Positions 8,820 to 17,922 are shown, numbered from the stretch's first letter. The stretch: DNA of 29,534 bases from Paracoccaceae bacterium (GCA_902525995.1 CABZJG010000005.1:1-29534); one strand, 5' to 3'. The notes: generated by a model from the letters alone, not told the origin. A program made the numbers and translations.

Positions 8820-9113
8820 CTATTTCTGTTCAAATTGTCGAATAAGCGCTTCGGCAATTCCAAGATTATTGTGTTGGGACACCGTCTGAGCAATTTCCTG
8901 ATCCATCATTTCTAAGAACGGCTTAGATCCGGAATTATTTAGCAGATCATCAGACAGTTTCGCGGCACTGCTGGACTTCATAAGCTCGTTGACCAGAAGT
9001 GCCTCGAATTGCTCAGCAACTTCTTCTATTGTGGTTTGAGCCGGTGATATCCGTGACATTGACGGAGAGGGCGGTGTGGTCAAAGAGCTCAGTTTTGTTG
9101 ATGCATCATCCAT
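8820..9113 (-). CDS. flgJ: Rod-binding protein FlgJ, N-terminal domain only
   Basis: A 97-aa protein equivalent to the rod-binding half of FlgJ (residues about 25-90, with EEVAEQFEALLVNELMKSS and GSKPFLEMMDQEIAQTVS). In enterobacteria FlgJ carries a second muramidase domain; here that domain is absent, as in many alphaproteobacteria, and the wall-cutting activity is likely supplied by the separate SLT enzyme at 2438-3172. It acts in the periplasm as a scaffold for rod assembly. The start is supported by a strong AGGGGG that overlaps the flgI stop. It sits between flgI and flgK in the same operon. Confidence 0.85.
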   Translation of the reverse strand: MDDASTKLSSLTTPPSPSMSRISPAQTTIEEVAEQFEALLVNELMKSSSAAKLSDDLLNNSGSKPFLEMMDQEIAQTVSQHNNLGIAEALIRQFEQK

Positions 9114-9122
9114 ACCGGCCCC

Positions 9123-10250
9123 CTAAATTATAATCAGCTGCGCTCTGAGCGCACCCGACACTTTTAATGCTTCCAAGATTGCAACCAGATCGGAAGGGGT
9201 CGCGCCCACGGCATTGATTGCGTCGACAATATCCGTCAGATCCACACCGGGATCGAACATAAAGGCTTTAGCTGTTTCCTCTTGCGCAGTTATCTCGGTA
9301 TCCGGAGTGACCAACGGCTCGGCTGGGGCGACGATGACGTTGTCGCCATCTGCCACCACAGTATTTTGCGCTTCGGTTTTTGGGTCTTCCGTCACACGTA
9401 CCGTCAAACTGCCGTGGGTGATCGCCGCAGGGGTCACGCGCACGTTTCCATTGATGATAATGGTTCCGGTTCTAGAATTGACAATCACCTGCGCTGGTGG
9501 TGCAGAGGGCTCCACCTCGACACTTTCCAGCAATCCCACAAAGGATACCCGCTGGCTTGGGTCTACGGGTGCACGTACACGAATTGATGATCCATCTATG
9601 GCAACGGCGATGCCATCTCCAAAAATTTTATCGATCGCTTCGGCAACGGCTGCAGCCGTTGAAAAGTCACTGCGATGCAAATTGAGGATAAGAAACTCAT
9701 TTTCCAAAAACGGGGTTTCCACCATTTTTTCAACGGTTGCGCCCTGAGGCACCCTGCCAACGGTGGGGATGTTTACGGTAAGCGAGGAATTATCTTCGCC
9801 CTGAACACCCAATCCACCAACCGCTAGGTTACCCTGAGCGATCGCATAGGTTTGGCCATCTGCGCCCAGCAATGGCGTCATAAGCAGCGTGCCGCCGCGC
9901 AAAGATTCTGCCGCCCCCAACGCCGAAACAGTCACATCCAGCGTCTGCCCCGGCTTCAAGAACGGGCCCAGTTCCGATGTGACCATAACCGCTGCCGCAT
10001 TAGATCCGTTCAGACCTTCGATATCCGTCGACATGCCAAAGCGTGACAACATGGCCTGCATCGACTGCAAGGTGATGCCAAGGTTTTTATCGCCAGTTCC
10101 GGAAAGCCCGACCACCAAACCATATCCGACCAGCTGGTTTGCGCGCACGCCTGCCAAGCTGGCCAAATCTTTGATGCGATCTGCAGAAACTGCTGTTGAA
10201 AACAGCGCAAAGACGATGATCAAAAGCGTATGGAAAAGTTTGCGCGCCAT
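9123..10250 (-). CDS. flgI: Flagellar P-ring protein FlgI
   Basis: FlgI polymerises in the periplasm around the rod to form the P-ring bushing in the peptidoglycan layer. The 375-aa protein has a cleavable signal peptide (about 1-23) followed by the hallmark RIKDLASLAGVRANQLVGYG and GLVVGLSGTGD motifs, and ends with the typical LVAILEALKVSGALRAQLII. Length is standard. The start ATG is preceded by AGGGGGG, which overlaps the flgH stop. FlgI normally needs the chaperone FlgA for assembly; flgA is not next to it here. Confidence 0.95.
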   Translation of the reverse strand: MARKLFHTLLIIVFALFSTAVSADRIKDLASLAGVRANQLVGYGLVVGLSGTGDKNLGITLQSMQAMLSRFGMSTDIEGLNGSNAAAVMVTSELGPFLKPGQTLDVTVSALGAAESLRGGTLLMTPLLGADGQTYAIAQGNLAVGGLGVQGEDNSSLTVNIPTVGRVPQGATVEKMVETPFLENEFLILNLHRSDFSTAAAVAEAIDKIFGDGIAVAIDGSSIRVRAPVDPSQRVSFVGLLESVEVEPSAPPAQVIVNSRTGTIIINGNVRVTPAAITHGSLTVRVTEDPKTEAQNTVVADGDNVIVAPAEPLVTPDTEITAQEETAKAFMFDPGVDLTDIVDAINAVGATPSDLVAILEALKVSGALRAQLIII

Positions 10251-10261
10251 CAGCGGCCCCC

Positions 10262-10924
10262 CTAAATCGGGGAGACGACGCCGAACAGCTTCGACAGCCA
10301 GCCGCGTCTTGATGTATCAGCCAGTTCACCAGCACCAATATAGGTAATCTCGGCATTGGCCAACCGGTTGGAATTCACAATATTGCCATTGCCTATGTCT
10401 TGCGGCCGGACGATACCTCCAACCCTGACATATTCGTCCCCATTATTCAGGGTCAGCTTTTTCTGACCTAAGATTTCAAGGTTTCCGTTTGAGTAAACCC
10501 GCACAACAGAGGCCGACACCAATCCTGAAATTCTATTGGACTGCTTTGCCGTGCCGCTTCCCGCAAAGCTCTGCGTGGTGCCCAGATTGACATCTGACGC
10601 CAATACGCCGCTTAAGGCGCCCGTGGTTGGCAAGGTAAATTCAAGACTATCGTCTTTGCCACTTGAAGTGGATTGCGATTTTGAAGCGTTGAACCTCTCG
10701 CTTAAACGAATTGTAACAATGTCTCCGACTTGTGAGGCTTTACGCTCGGTCGCAAATAGCCCCTGCGAGCTGCTGTCGTAAATTGCCCCGTCGACCACAG
10801 CCAGGCTGACCACTTCATCCGGGATGATCGGCTCAAATGCTTCGCTGGCCAGATCTTCGGTATAGCTTGAGCAGGCCATGAGGCCGCTGCAAAAGATCAA
10901 TAATAAAGGTGTGATTAGACGCAT
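10262..10924 (-). CDS. flgH: Flagellar L-ring lipoprotein FlgH
   Basis: FlgH forms the outer-membrane L-ring around the distal rod. The 220-aa precursor has a lipoprotein signal with lipobox GLMAC (lipidated Cys18), then the conserved core with GDIVTIRLSERFNASKSQST, the GNLEILGQKKLTLNNGDEYV strand pair, and the C-terminal VRPQDIGNGNIVNSNRLANA and ITYIGAGELADTSRRGWLSK motifs. Length matches the family. It lies 17 nt after flgG with no flgA between them, unlike the flgG-flgA-flgH order of many alphaproteobacteria. Confidence 0.95.
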   Translation of the reverse strand: MRLITPLLLIFCSGLMACSSYTEDLASEAFEPIIPDEVVSLAVVDGAIYDSSSQGLFATERKASQVGDIVTIRLSERFNASKSQSTSSGKDDSLEFTLPTTGALSGVLASDVNLGTTQSFAGSGTAKQSNRISGLVSASVVRVYSNGNLEILGQKKLTLNNGDEYVRVGGIVRPQDIGNGNIVNSNRLANAEITYIGAGELADTSRRGWLSKLFGVVSPI

Positions 10925-10941
10925 TTTATGTCCAGCTCAGA

Positions 10942-11727
10942 TTAAAGATTGTTTGAGATATAGCGCATCATTTCATCCGCAGCGGTGATCGACTTTGAGC
11001 TCACCTCATAGGCGCGCTGGGTTTCGATCATTTCCACCAACTGCTGAACAACGTTAACATTCGAGCTTTCCAGCGATCCTTGAACCAGCTTTCCGCGCCC
11101 TTCGGTAAAGGGCACACCTACAGATGCAGCGCCGCTTGCGCTGGTTTCAGCAAAAAAGTTTTCGCCAAGAGGCTTTAGTCCGCGCGGGTTGGCAAAGGTT
11201 GCAGTGGTCAATTGGCCCAGCTCGGCTGGCTCGGCTTCGCCCGCCAGCATCGCGGTGATGATCCCATCTTGCGCGATGGCGATTTGCGCAGCGCCCGATG
11301 GGATCGTGATTTGAGGCTGCATCACATAACCGCTCGCGGTGGTCATGGAGCCTTCTGAATTTCTGGAAAATGTACCGTTGCGGGTGTATCCCATTGTGCC
11401 ATCTGGCAGAAGAACTTGGAAAAACCCGTCACCGTCTACGGCGATATCAAGGGCATTGTCTGTGGTGATCATGCTGCCTTGTGAAAATTTCTTTTCGGTA
11501 TTGATAGCGCGCACCCCGGTGCCGAGCGCCAATGATGACGTCATCGCCGTGCCTTCCGAAGTCTGATCGCCCGCAACTTTTGTGATCTGGTACAACAGGC
11601 TTTCAAAGTTCACGCGATCGCTTTTAAAGCCGACCGTATTCACATTTGCTAGGTTGTTTGCGATCACTTGCATTCGGGTTTGCTGGGCTGTCAAACCGGT
11701 TTTTGCCACGTGCATAGAAGAAGACAT
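10942..11727 (-). CDS. flgG: Distal rod protein FlgG
   Basis: A 261-aa distal rod protein that forms the drive shaft between proximal rod and hook. It has the N-terminal VIANNLANVNTVGFKSDRVN motif (about residues 22-41), the central ALDIAVDGDGFFQVLLPDGT and GYTRNGTFSRNSEG blocks, and a C-terminal QGSLESSNVNVVQQLVEMIE followed by TQRAYEVSSKSI, which is strongly FlgG-like. The start ATG has GAGG 9 nt upstream. It is the first gene after a strong sigma-54-type promoter and is separated from flgF by about 160 nt, so it probably heads the flgGHIJKL transcription unit. Confidence 0.93.
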   Translation of the reverse strand: MSSSMHVAKTGLTAQQTRMQVIANNLANVNTVGFKSDRVNFESLLYQITKVAGDQTSEGTAMTSSLALGTGVRAINTEKKFSQGSMITTDNALDIAVDGDGFFQVLLPDGTMGYTRNGTFSRNSEGSMTTASGYVMQPQITIPSGAAQIAIAQDGIITAMLAGEAEPAELGQLTTATFANPRGLKPLGENFFAETSASGAASVGVPFTEGRGKLVQGSLESSNVNVVQQLVEMIETQRAYEVSSKSITAADEMMRYISNNL

Positions 11728-11757
11728 ATATAAATACCTCGTGTTTACATATTTTAA

Positions 11758-11773
11758 TGCAAATCATGTGCCA
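11758..11773 (-). promoter_or_regulatory. Sigma-54 (-24/-12) promoter of the flgG operon
   Basis: The minus strand reads TGGCACATGATTTGCA, with GG and GC separated by 10 nt and both half-sites matching the RpoN consensus. It lies in the 160-nt gap between flgF and flgG, about 31 nt before the flgG ATG, leaving a leader of about 20 nt. Confidence 0.75.
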
Positions 11774-11889
11774 ACTTGTGGCAGGGTGAGGTTCCAACCT
11801 CCGACACGGCTAAAACGAGTGGGATAGATCCACCAAATACCGCTATTATTGGCCAAAAAATTGATAAAATTGGGAAAAATCTAAAGCTT

Positions 11890-12651
11890 TTAAGACCCAG
11901 GAAGGCGCATAATCCGGGTTGTTGCCTCATCCAGGTCCTTGGCCTGCGAGATGAACTTAACGTTCAATTCAAACGAGCGCTGACCTTCGATATTTTTCAA
12001 TAAGGCTTCAAGCGAATCTACGTTACTGCCCTCGAGCGATCCTTGGACAATCTGCGCCTGCTGATCGGCAATAGGCAAGGTCCCATCCGCGCCCCGAATG
12101 TTCCCGTCGATCCCCTTTAACAGCTCGATATTTTCGGCCAGTGTTGTGCCCAAAATCCCGACCTGCTGCCGCGTGCCTTCCGGTGATCCCAAAGGTTCCA
12201 CGAAAATCGTGCCGGACTCGTCGATCATCACTTCCCGACTTTCGGGCAATTTGATCCGGTTTTGATTGTTGTCCAGCATGAAATTGCCAGCGCCATCAAC
12301 CAATTCACCCGTGTTTGAGATCGAAAAGTCACCTCTGCGCGACAATGCCGGCGGCATATCTGTTTTCGGTTCGATGAAAAAATACCCCGGGCCGCGCAGG
12401 GCAAAATCCAGTTTGCCTTCAGTGCGTCGCACCAATCCTTCTTCTCTGGAAAACTCCATCTTTTCAGGGGATGTCACAAAATACCGGCTTTCGAATTGTT
12501 CCATATTCCCCAAAAAGGTGCTGGAACGGCTTGCCGGTAAATCCTTTCGAAAGCCGGCAACATTCATATTGGCCAGATTTTGCGCATTAATCCGTTGATC
12601 AAGGCGCAAATTCTGTAGTGAGTTCAGGGCCACATGTATCATGCGATCCAT
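11890..12651 (-). CDS. flgF: Proximal rod protein FlgF
   Basis: A 253-aa rod protein. The N-terminal helix carries RINAQNLANMNVAGFRKDLP (about residues 19-38), the middle contains LRGPGYFFIEPKTD and LSRRGDFSISNTGEL, and the C-terminus has QGSLEGSNVDSLEALLKNIE followed by GQRSFELNVKFI. The position after flgE and before flgG matches the usual order. The TAGGAG 9 nt before the ATG is a good ribosome binding site; the gap to flgE is 31 nt, consistent with one flgBCDEF transcript. Compared with FlgG it has a shorter central domain with weaker consensus, which is normal for FlgF. Confidence 0.88.
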   Translation of the reverse strand: MDRMIHVALNSLQNLRLDQRINAQNLANMNVAGFRKDLPASRSSTFLGNMEQFESRYFVTSPEKMEFSREEGLVRRTEGKLDFALRGPGYFFIEPKTDMPPALSRRGDFSISNTGELVDGAGNFMLDNNQNRIKLPESREVMIDESGTIFVEPLGSPEGTRQQVGILGTTLAENIELLKGIDGNIRGADGTLPIADQQAQIVQGSLEGSNVDSLEALLKNIEGQRSFELNVKFISQAKDLDEATTRIMRLPGS

Positions 12652-12682
12652 AGTGATATACTCCTAACGTGCCGCTCTAAAC

Positions 12683-15600
12683 TTACGAGCGGATGTTAAT
12701 GATCGCCTGGGTCAACTGGGTCGATGTTTCGATCGCTTTAGACGAGGCTTGGAAGTTCCGCTGCGCTGTAATCAAGTTCACCAGCTCTTCGGTAATATCC
12801 ACGTTTGAGCGTTCCAGAGAACCCGACTGAATAGAACCAAAGCCTTCTGCGCCCGCTTCCCCGAAGGTCGGCGTACCAGAGGTGGCTGTTTCAACAAAGG
12901 TCGCATTACCGATCTGCTTCAAACCGTTTTGGTTGTTGAAGTTCGCCAAAACAATCTTACCCAACGGTCTGTTTTCACCGTTTGTATAGTTGGCGCGCAA
13001 CAGACCGGTCGCATCGATGTCCAAACCATCCAAACGGCCGGATGTGAAACCATCCTGCTCGAGGTTATTCACCGAGAAGGGCTGCGATAGCTGGGTTGAC
13101 TGGCTGTAATCAACATCAAGTGAGATCGAAAAGCCAGAGGCCTGCTGCTCATAATGTACACGGTTCAGCGGGCTGATGATCTGACCGGTTTTGTCAAAGG
13201 TCAACTCGCCTTCATCAATGTAGAGCGGATAGTAATCCGTCACCAGGTTATCTGGCGGGGTTTCAACAATTTCGCCCGCTGCGTTCACATAAAGCGGCAC
13301 ACCTGCATCATTGGTCGCTTGCACAAGGTTCACAATCGTTGGAATGGACCCAACACCAAGTGGAACGTCATCAAGACCAAGTTTGGCAGCACCTTTCACC
13401 TTAATCGTAGACTGATCACCGGTGGTGCCCGTGGTAAAGACAAAGTTGTTTGTATCTGGTTGATATTGAACCGTCACACCGCCAACCACATCGCCGGTGT
13501 CACCATCAGAAATCTGGTTGATCCGGGTTTGCAGTTCTGCAGCCAAAGTGGATCCAACGTAGTTACCTGATGGCACTTCGATAATACCGCTGATACCGTT
13601 TACCGATACGTTAAAGACGTTCGCGCCGCCAGCACTGGACAGGTTAAAGATTTCATTCAACGGCTCGGTCGCTGGTGCGCCAACCGCTCGGGCGGGCTCA
13701 GATGCCAGACCGCGGGCGGCTTCAAACACCGTATCGTTCTTACTTTGGCCAACGCCCATCAAACCATTGTCGCCGGTTCCCATATACCGCGTTGCGGTGT
13801 CAAAGGTCGAGTTGATGACCGAACCGTCAGCGCTGTTGATGGCATAGCGGCCAACCTGAATATTTGATGCGTTTTGGTCTTCGTCAACGCCCAATGCGCC
13901 ATCGGCAGAGATGTTTTCACCGGTTGACCCACTGGAAAAGGTAAAGCTTTTGGTATCACTGTTATAGCCGACCTTTGCACCAAAGCGTTTCGCATTAATC
14001 TGCATTTCCGAGCCATCAGCAACAAACGAGTCTGCGCTGATCACAGCGGTCGAGCTGATCTCGGTTTGCGGTGATGAATCCGAGGCTGGAATACCCAAGT
14101 TGTTGGTTCCATCTGCGCCGGCAGCGCCATAGATTTTAAACGCCCGGAAGTTCGAGTCTGTTCCCGGCCCAATCGCGGTGTGGTTGACACCGAACTGGAA
14201 CCGCTGGTTGACCGCATCATAGCTGATTTTAATCGGTGGATTTTTCTCATCCACCCACACTGTGGCATTGGCAAAGTTGCCATTGTCTAGGCCAAGGCTT
14301 GCCAAGGACGATTCCGGCGTGGCGCCGCCGCCCAATTGTTCTGAGGTCAAACCCGAAAAGATTTCATCATAAGTAATCAGTTGTGCAGTGTTTGACGTTG
14401 TGTAGGTTTTGGTAGAGTCGACTGTAATTACACTGCCAGTGCTAAAGGTTGTTGTCCCATCACTCACCGATCCACTCACAACTTTGAATTTTCTATCGGT
14501 TGCGGCACTATTCACTTCTGTAACAGCTTGAATTGGCTTGATGCGGCCCGTACCGGTAAGCGCCGATCCATCAGAGGTAAAGATTGTTCCCACCGCTGCG
14601 CCTGCTAGGCTATCGCCGGCATCCGCAGTTGTAAAATCTGTGGTTCCCATCGCTGTGATGTAATAGGCATCGCCGCTTGTCAAAGTTGACGAAGCCTGGG
14701 TAGATCCTGCAACCCCATCATCATGTTTGTAGGAATGCGTTGACGCAGAGGTTTCCCGCAGCACTATTTTCTTGTTGTTGTAGCTGTTCACTGCGCCGTT
14801 CGGTTTAAGGTTTTCACCTTCGAAGAACGCCTCAACATCGGTAGATTTATCACTTAGGATATATGCTTCGGAAAAAGTGTTGCCAGATGTTGCTGCGCCC
14901 GCTCCATGCGTTAGCGTGAATGTTGCATCTGGGAAGCCTTCACCGGTGGTGTTGATCTTAATCTGATTATTGGTACTATCGACCTCCAAAATGGTCATTT
15001 CCCGACCGTTTATGATGTCGTTTTGATTGTCAAAATTACCAGCCAAACGAACCACTTCGCCTTGCGAGTATTTCGAAAGATCACTTGCATCAATATCAAT
15101 GGTCAAAACATTGTTTGGCGCGTCATAAGAAATTGTTTTTCCTGAAGGCACCGCAACTTTGTTGTCATAAACGTCCAGCGTTGGCACTTTATCATAGTAG
15201 GAATACGCAAGGTGACGCTTAACGCTGCCCGAAGCTTCGGTTGCATAATCAAACGAAATAATGTCGGTTTCCGCATAGATTGACGACATTTGACCACCAC
15301 TTGAGCGGGTAAATAGGTTGGCTTCGACCCCAAGCGCATTGCCATCTGTGATGACATAGTCGTTCATTGTATCAATGATCCGTGCTTGGGCATGGGATAA
15401 AAACTCTTCACGGGTAAAATCGGGCGATGAGCCTGTGACATCAATGCCCACTTGGGTCGTCACATAAGAGGATTGCAGCAAATCTACCGAAACCGGTGTT
15501 GATAAACCACTTAAAGTACCATCGGCCGTGTTAAGTGAATAAAAGTCTATGGTCAGAGTATCGTCCACATTCGAGCGGACCTGAAGCTTGTTATCATCAC

Positions 15601-16759
15601 CATAAGCATCATTAATGGCGCGTTGTACTTCAGAGGCCAGCTGCGTCGCATTGTAGAACCCGGGCCGCAAATCGATGCTGACCGGAACGTCGCCGTCATC
15701 CACATTGACCAGCAAAAAGTCCTTGCCCCAGAAAATCGAGCTGTCGGAATTGCCCGCTTCACGGGTGGCATAAAACATCATCGGATCATTGGTAATTTGG
15801 ATCAGCTTGTTGCCTTCTTCGCCGAAGTCGAAGCTACTTTGAGACCCGGTGAGTTTCGCAGGCTGCGATGGAATGGTCTGGTTCAGATCATCCTTGCGGT
15901 AGAGCGCGGCGCCTTTTCCTTCCGAGAAGTAGTTATCGTCAGGGATGTTGGCAACCGTTGTTTCATTGCCGAAGCGGTCGATATAAATCTGCTCGCCGTT
16001 GTCGTTAACAGAGGCCACAAGATCAGGATTAATGATGGTTTCATCAATCACCAGACGGGTGTCATATTTGTTGGTGGGATCTTCTGCGGTCGCGGCCTGA
16101 GTTTTGATGAAATAAACCGTCGCAATGGTCGGGTTACCAAGGTCATCAAAGATCGTCAGCGAGGTTGAGTTTGTGAAAGATTCAGGATCGCTAGTGCTAA
16201 ATTGATAGCCGTCGGCAAACTTTGGATGATCCGTAATCACTGGCGCATCCGCAGGAAGGTTGATCGCAAGGTCAATATTACTTGTCGCTTTAGGATCACC
16301 AGATGTCACCGGCAATTGCAATGGCACCGCGTCGTTGATGGTTTTCGATGTCACAGAACCATCTTCGTTCACGGGGTAGGTGAGCAAGAACTGACCCGTT
16401 GAATCAACCACGTTCCGGTTGTTATCAACGTTAAAAGAACCGTTTCGGGTGTAGACCACCTGGCTCGACGTCAACGAAGGTTTCAAAGCAAAAAAGCCCT
16501 GCCCTGAAATCGCAAGGTCGAGCGCATTCAGGGAGGCGGCGATGTTACCTTGGGTAAACTGCTGCTTAACACCTTTCAGGATCGAACCCGAACCAATCGA
16601 TGAAGATGAGTTCTGCAATGGCGAGGTGGCGAAGATGTCACCAAATTCAGCCCGGCTTCGCTTAAACCCGGTGGTTCCAACGTTGGCAATGTTGTTTGAC
16701 GTGGCCGCAATATCAGCCTGCGATCCATTCAACCCTGTAAGAGCGGTATAAAACGACAT
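12683..16759 (-). CDS. flgE: Giant flagellar hook protein FlgE
   Basis: FlgE is the hook subunit. The ends are canonical: residues 1-40 contain SQADIAATSNNIANVGTTGF, residues about 75-105 contain ALDLAISGQGFFALK and VVYTRNGSFNVDNN, and the C-terminus contains SGSLERSNVDITEELVNLIT and AQRNFQASSKAI. Typical FlgE has 400-700 residues; this one has 1358. The added central region (about 200-1180) contains at least two copies of a GxYxxxxLAxExQxxIN module (about 370-415 and 1055-1125), related Y-D-x-V/S-x-x-x-F-x-F strands near 835-850 and 920-950, and a GTTDFT-containing segment near 695-740 that resembles a repeat common in marine phage virion proteins. GGGAG lies 8 nt before the ATG. It sits between flgD and flgF in one operon. 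Confidence 0.92.
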   Translation of the reverse strand: MSFYTALTGLNGSQADIAATSNNIANVGTTGFKRSRAEFGDIFATSPLQNSSSSIGSGSILKGVKQQFTQGNIAASLNALDLAISGQGFFALKPSLTSSQVVYTRNGSFNVDNNRNVVDSTGQFLLTYPVNEDGSVTSKTINDAVPLQLPVTSGDPKATSNIDLAINLPADAPVITDHPKFADGYQFSTSDPESFTNSTSLTIFDDLGNPTIATVYFIKTQAATAEDPTNKYDTRLVIDETIINPDLVASVNDNGEQIYIDRFGNETTVANIPDDNYFSEGKGAALYRKDDLNQTIPSQPAKLTGSQSSFDFGEEGNKLIQITNDPMMFYATREAGNSDSSIFWGKDFLLVNVDDGDVPVSIDLRPGFYNATQLASEVQRAINDAYGDDNKLQVRSNVDDTLTIDFYSLNTADGTLSGLSTPVSVDLLQSSYVTTQVGIDVTGSSPDFTREEFLSHAQARIIDTMNDYVITDGNALGVEANLFTRSSGGQMSSIYAETDIISFDYATEASGSVKRHLAYSYYDKVPTLDVYDNKVAVPSGKTISYDAPNNVLTIDIDASDLSKYSQGEVVRLAGNFDNQNDIINGREMTILEVDSTNNQIKINTTGEGFPDATFTLTHGAGAATSGNTFSEAYILSDKSTDVEAFFEGENLKPNGAVNSYNNKKIVLRETSASTHSYKHDDGVAGSTQASSTLTSGDAYYITAMGTTDFTTADAGDSLAGAAVGTIFTSDGSALTGTGRIKPIQAVTEVNSAATDRKFKVVSGSVSDGTTTFSTGSVITVDSTKTYTTSNTAQLITYDEIFSGLTSEQLGGGATPESSLASLGLDNGNFANATVWVDEKNPPIKISYDAVNQRFQFGVNHTAIGPGTDSNFRAFKIYGAAGADGTNNLGIPASDSSPQTEISSTAVISADSFVADGSEMQINAKRFGAKVGYNSDTKSFTFSSGSTGENISADGALGVDEDQNASNIQVGRYAINSADGSVINSTFDTATRYMGTGDNGLMGVGQSKNDTVFEAARGLASEPARAVGAPATEPLNEIFNLSSAGGANVFNVSVNGISGIIEVPSGNYVGSTLAAELQTRINQISDGDTGDVVGGVTVQYQPDTNNFVFTTGTTGDQSTIKVKGAAKLGLDDVPLGVGSIPTIVNLVQATNDAGVPLYVNAAGEIVETPPDNLVTDYYPLYIDEGELTFDKTGQIISPLNRVHYEQQASGFSISLDVDYSQSTQLSQPFSVNNLEQDGFTSGRLDGLDIDATGLLRANYTNGENRPLGKIVLANFNNQNGLKQIGNATFVETATSGTPTFGEAGAEGFGSIQSGSLERSNVDITEELVNLITAQRNFQASSKAIETSTQLTQAIINIRS

Positions 16760-16791
16760 CTACTTAACTCCCGTTAATTCTTAGCATTCAA

Positions 16792-17490
16792 TTACATACG
16801 GAACCGAAGGACGCTTGACGCGTCGACGGTTTGTTCATTTTCCAACTCAAGGCTGGTTGAGCCGGTATCTTTGTTCAGTGCTGCGCCAACCACTTTCGAG
16901 AACAGGCTTGGCTGAAGATTTTCGAGCCCTTCTCCGTGATTAACCATAACTTCAACTCGAATTTGTTTGCTTCCATCGCGGTAGGCAGCGGGCAAATCAC
17001 GCCATTCAAAGCCGATTAACCCAGTGGCCTGCGGGCCCATATTTTTGGCTTTCAGCAATTCGCCGCTTTGGGCGTCAACAAAGTTAACCCGGGTATCAAT
17101 GGCGGTTTTGTCCAATTCAAAAACCCCGTGTAGTTCCCCGTTACGGTCTGCAACCGTCACATCGCCCGGCACCAGAACCGAATTGCCCATGATGTTGGAA
17201 ATCGAAGCAACGCGGAACTGTTTCAACTCATCAGCCATGGCCTTCATCGAATTGGCCATATCGGTGATGCCTGTCACCGTTGAAAACTGCGCCATTTGCG
17301 CGATGAAGTCGCCGTTATCCATTGGCTCCATCGGATCTTGGTTCTGAAGTTGGGCGGTCATCAATGTCAGGAACTCTTCCTGGCCTAGTGTATCGCGCGA
17401 ATTGTTCTTCACTTCTTCGGCGCTTTTAATCCCAAGCTTATCGAGCAGGTCTCTTTGGGCCTGAGCCCCCATGCTGTTATTAATGTCCAT
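16792..17490 (-). CDS. flgD: Hook assembly scaffold FlgD
   Basis: FlgD is the temporary cap under which hook subunits polymerise. The 232-aa protein has the hallmark QEEFLTLMTAQLQNQDPMEP and NGDFIAQMAQFSTVTGI motifs (about residues 37-75), followed by a beta-rich FlgD Ig/tudor-like region (VLVPGDVTVADRNGELHGVF, then a segment with GFEWRDLP). A GTG three bases upstream (17493) could also start it, but GGAG lies 8 nt before the ATG and only 5 nt before the GTG, so the ATG is preferred. It lies between flgC and flgE with short gaps. The last 30 residues are an unremarkable tail. Confidence 0.92.
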   Translation of the reverse strand: MDINNSMGAQAQRDLLDKLGIKSAEEVKNNSRDTLGQEEFLTLMTAQLQNQDPMEPMDNGDFIAQMAQFSTVTGITDMANSMKAMADELKQFRVASISNIMGNSVLVPGDVTVADRNGELHGVFELDKTAIDTRVNFVDAQSGELLKAKNMGPQATGLIGFEWRDLPAAYRDGSKQIRVEVMVNHGEGLENLQPSLFSKVVGAALNKDTGSTSLELENEQTVDASSVLRFRM

Positions 17491-17505
17491 CACTTATACT
17501 CCAGC

Positions 17506-17922
17506 TCATTTGCCCATGTTCATGGTGCGCATCATCAGTGCGCGAACGGTTGACAGGACTTCTAGGTTGTTTTGGTACTGACGACTGGCCTCAAGCATTT
17601 CGACCATTTCTTCGTCCGAATTTACGGGGGCTTTATAAACAAAACCGTTGGCATCCGCATTGGGATGGCCTGGTTCGTAGACTTTTTCAGGTTCCCGGTT
17701 CAAAGCGACTATTGTTTCTGCATCCACAGAGGCCACGCCCATTTTCTCATAGTTTTCACCAAATACGGTTTTGAATACCGGGCGGATCGGCTTATAGGCT
17801 TCTTCGGCGCTGGAGGCTTTGCTTTCCATATTCGCGATGTTGGAGGCGATGGTATTCAATCGCACCATCTGGGCGCCCATCGAGCGCCCGACCACATCAA
17901 AGATATTCTTAACACCGGTCAT
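17506..17922 (-). CDS. flgC: Proximal rod protein FlgC
   Basis: A 138-aa proximal rod protein. It carries the FlgC/FlgB rod signature LNTIASNIANMESKASSAEE (about residues 22-41), the KPIRPVFKTVFG segment, and the FlgC-type C-terminus with EEMVEMLEASRQYQNNLEVL and a TVRALMMRTMNMG ending. Length matches the family. The ATG overlaps the flgB stop by one base (TAATG), indicating translational coupling, and GAGGTGA lies just upstream. Confidence 0.95.
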   Translation of the reverse strand: MTGVKNIFDVVGRSMGAQMVRLNTIASNIANMESKASSAEEAYKPIRPVFKTVFGENYEKMGVASVDAETIVALNREPEKVYEPGHPNADANGFVYKAPVNSDEEMVEMLEASRQYQNNLEVLSTVRALMMRTMNMGK

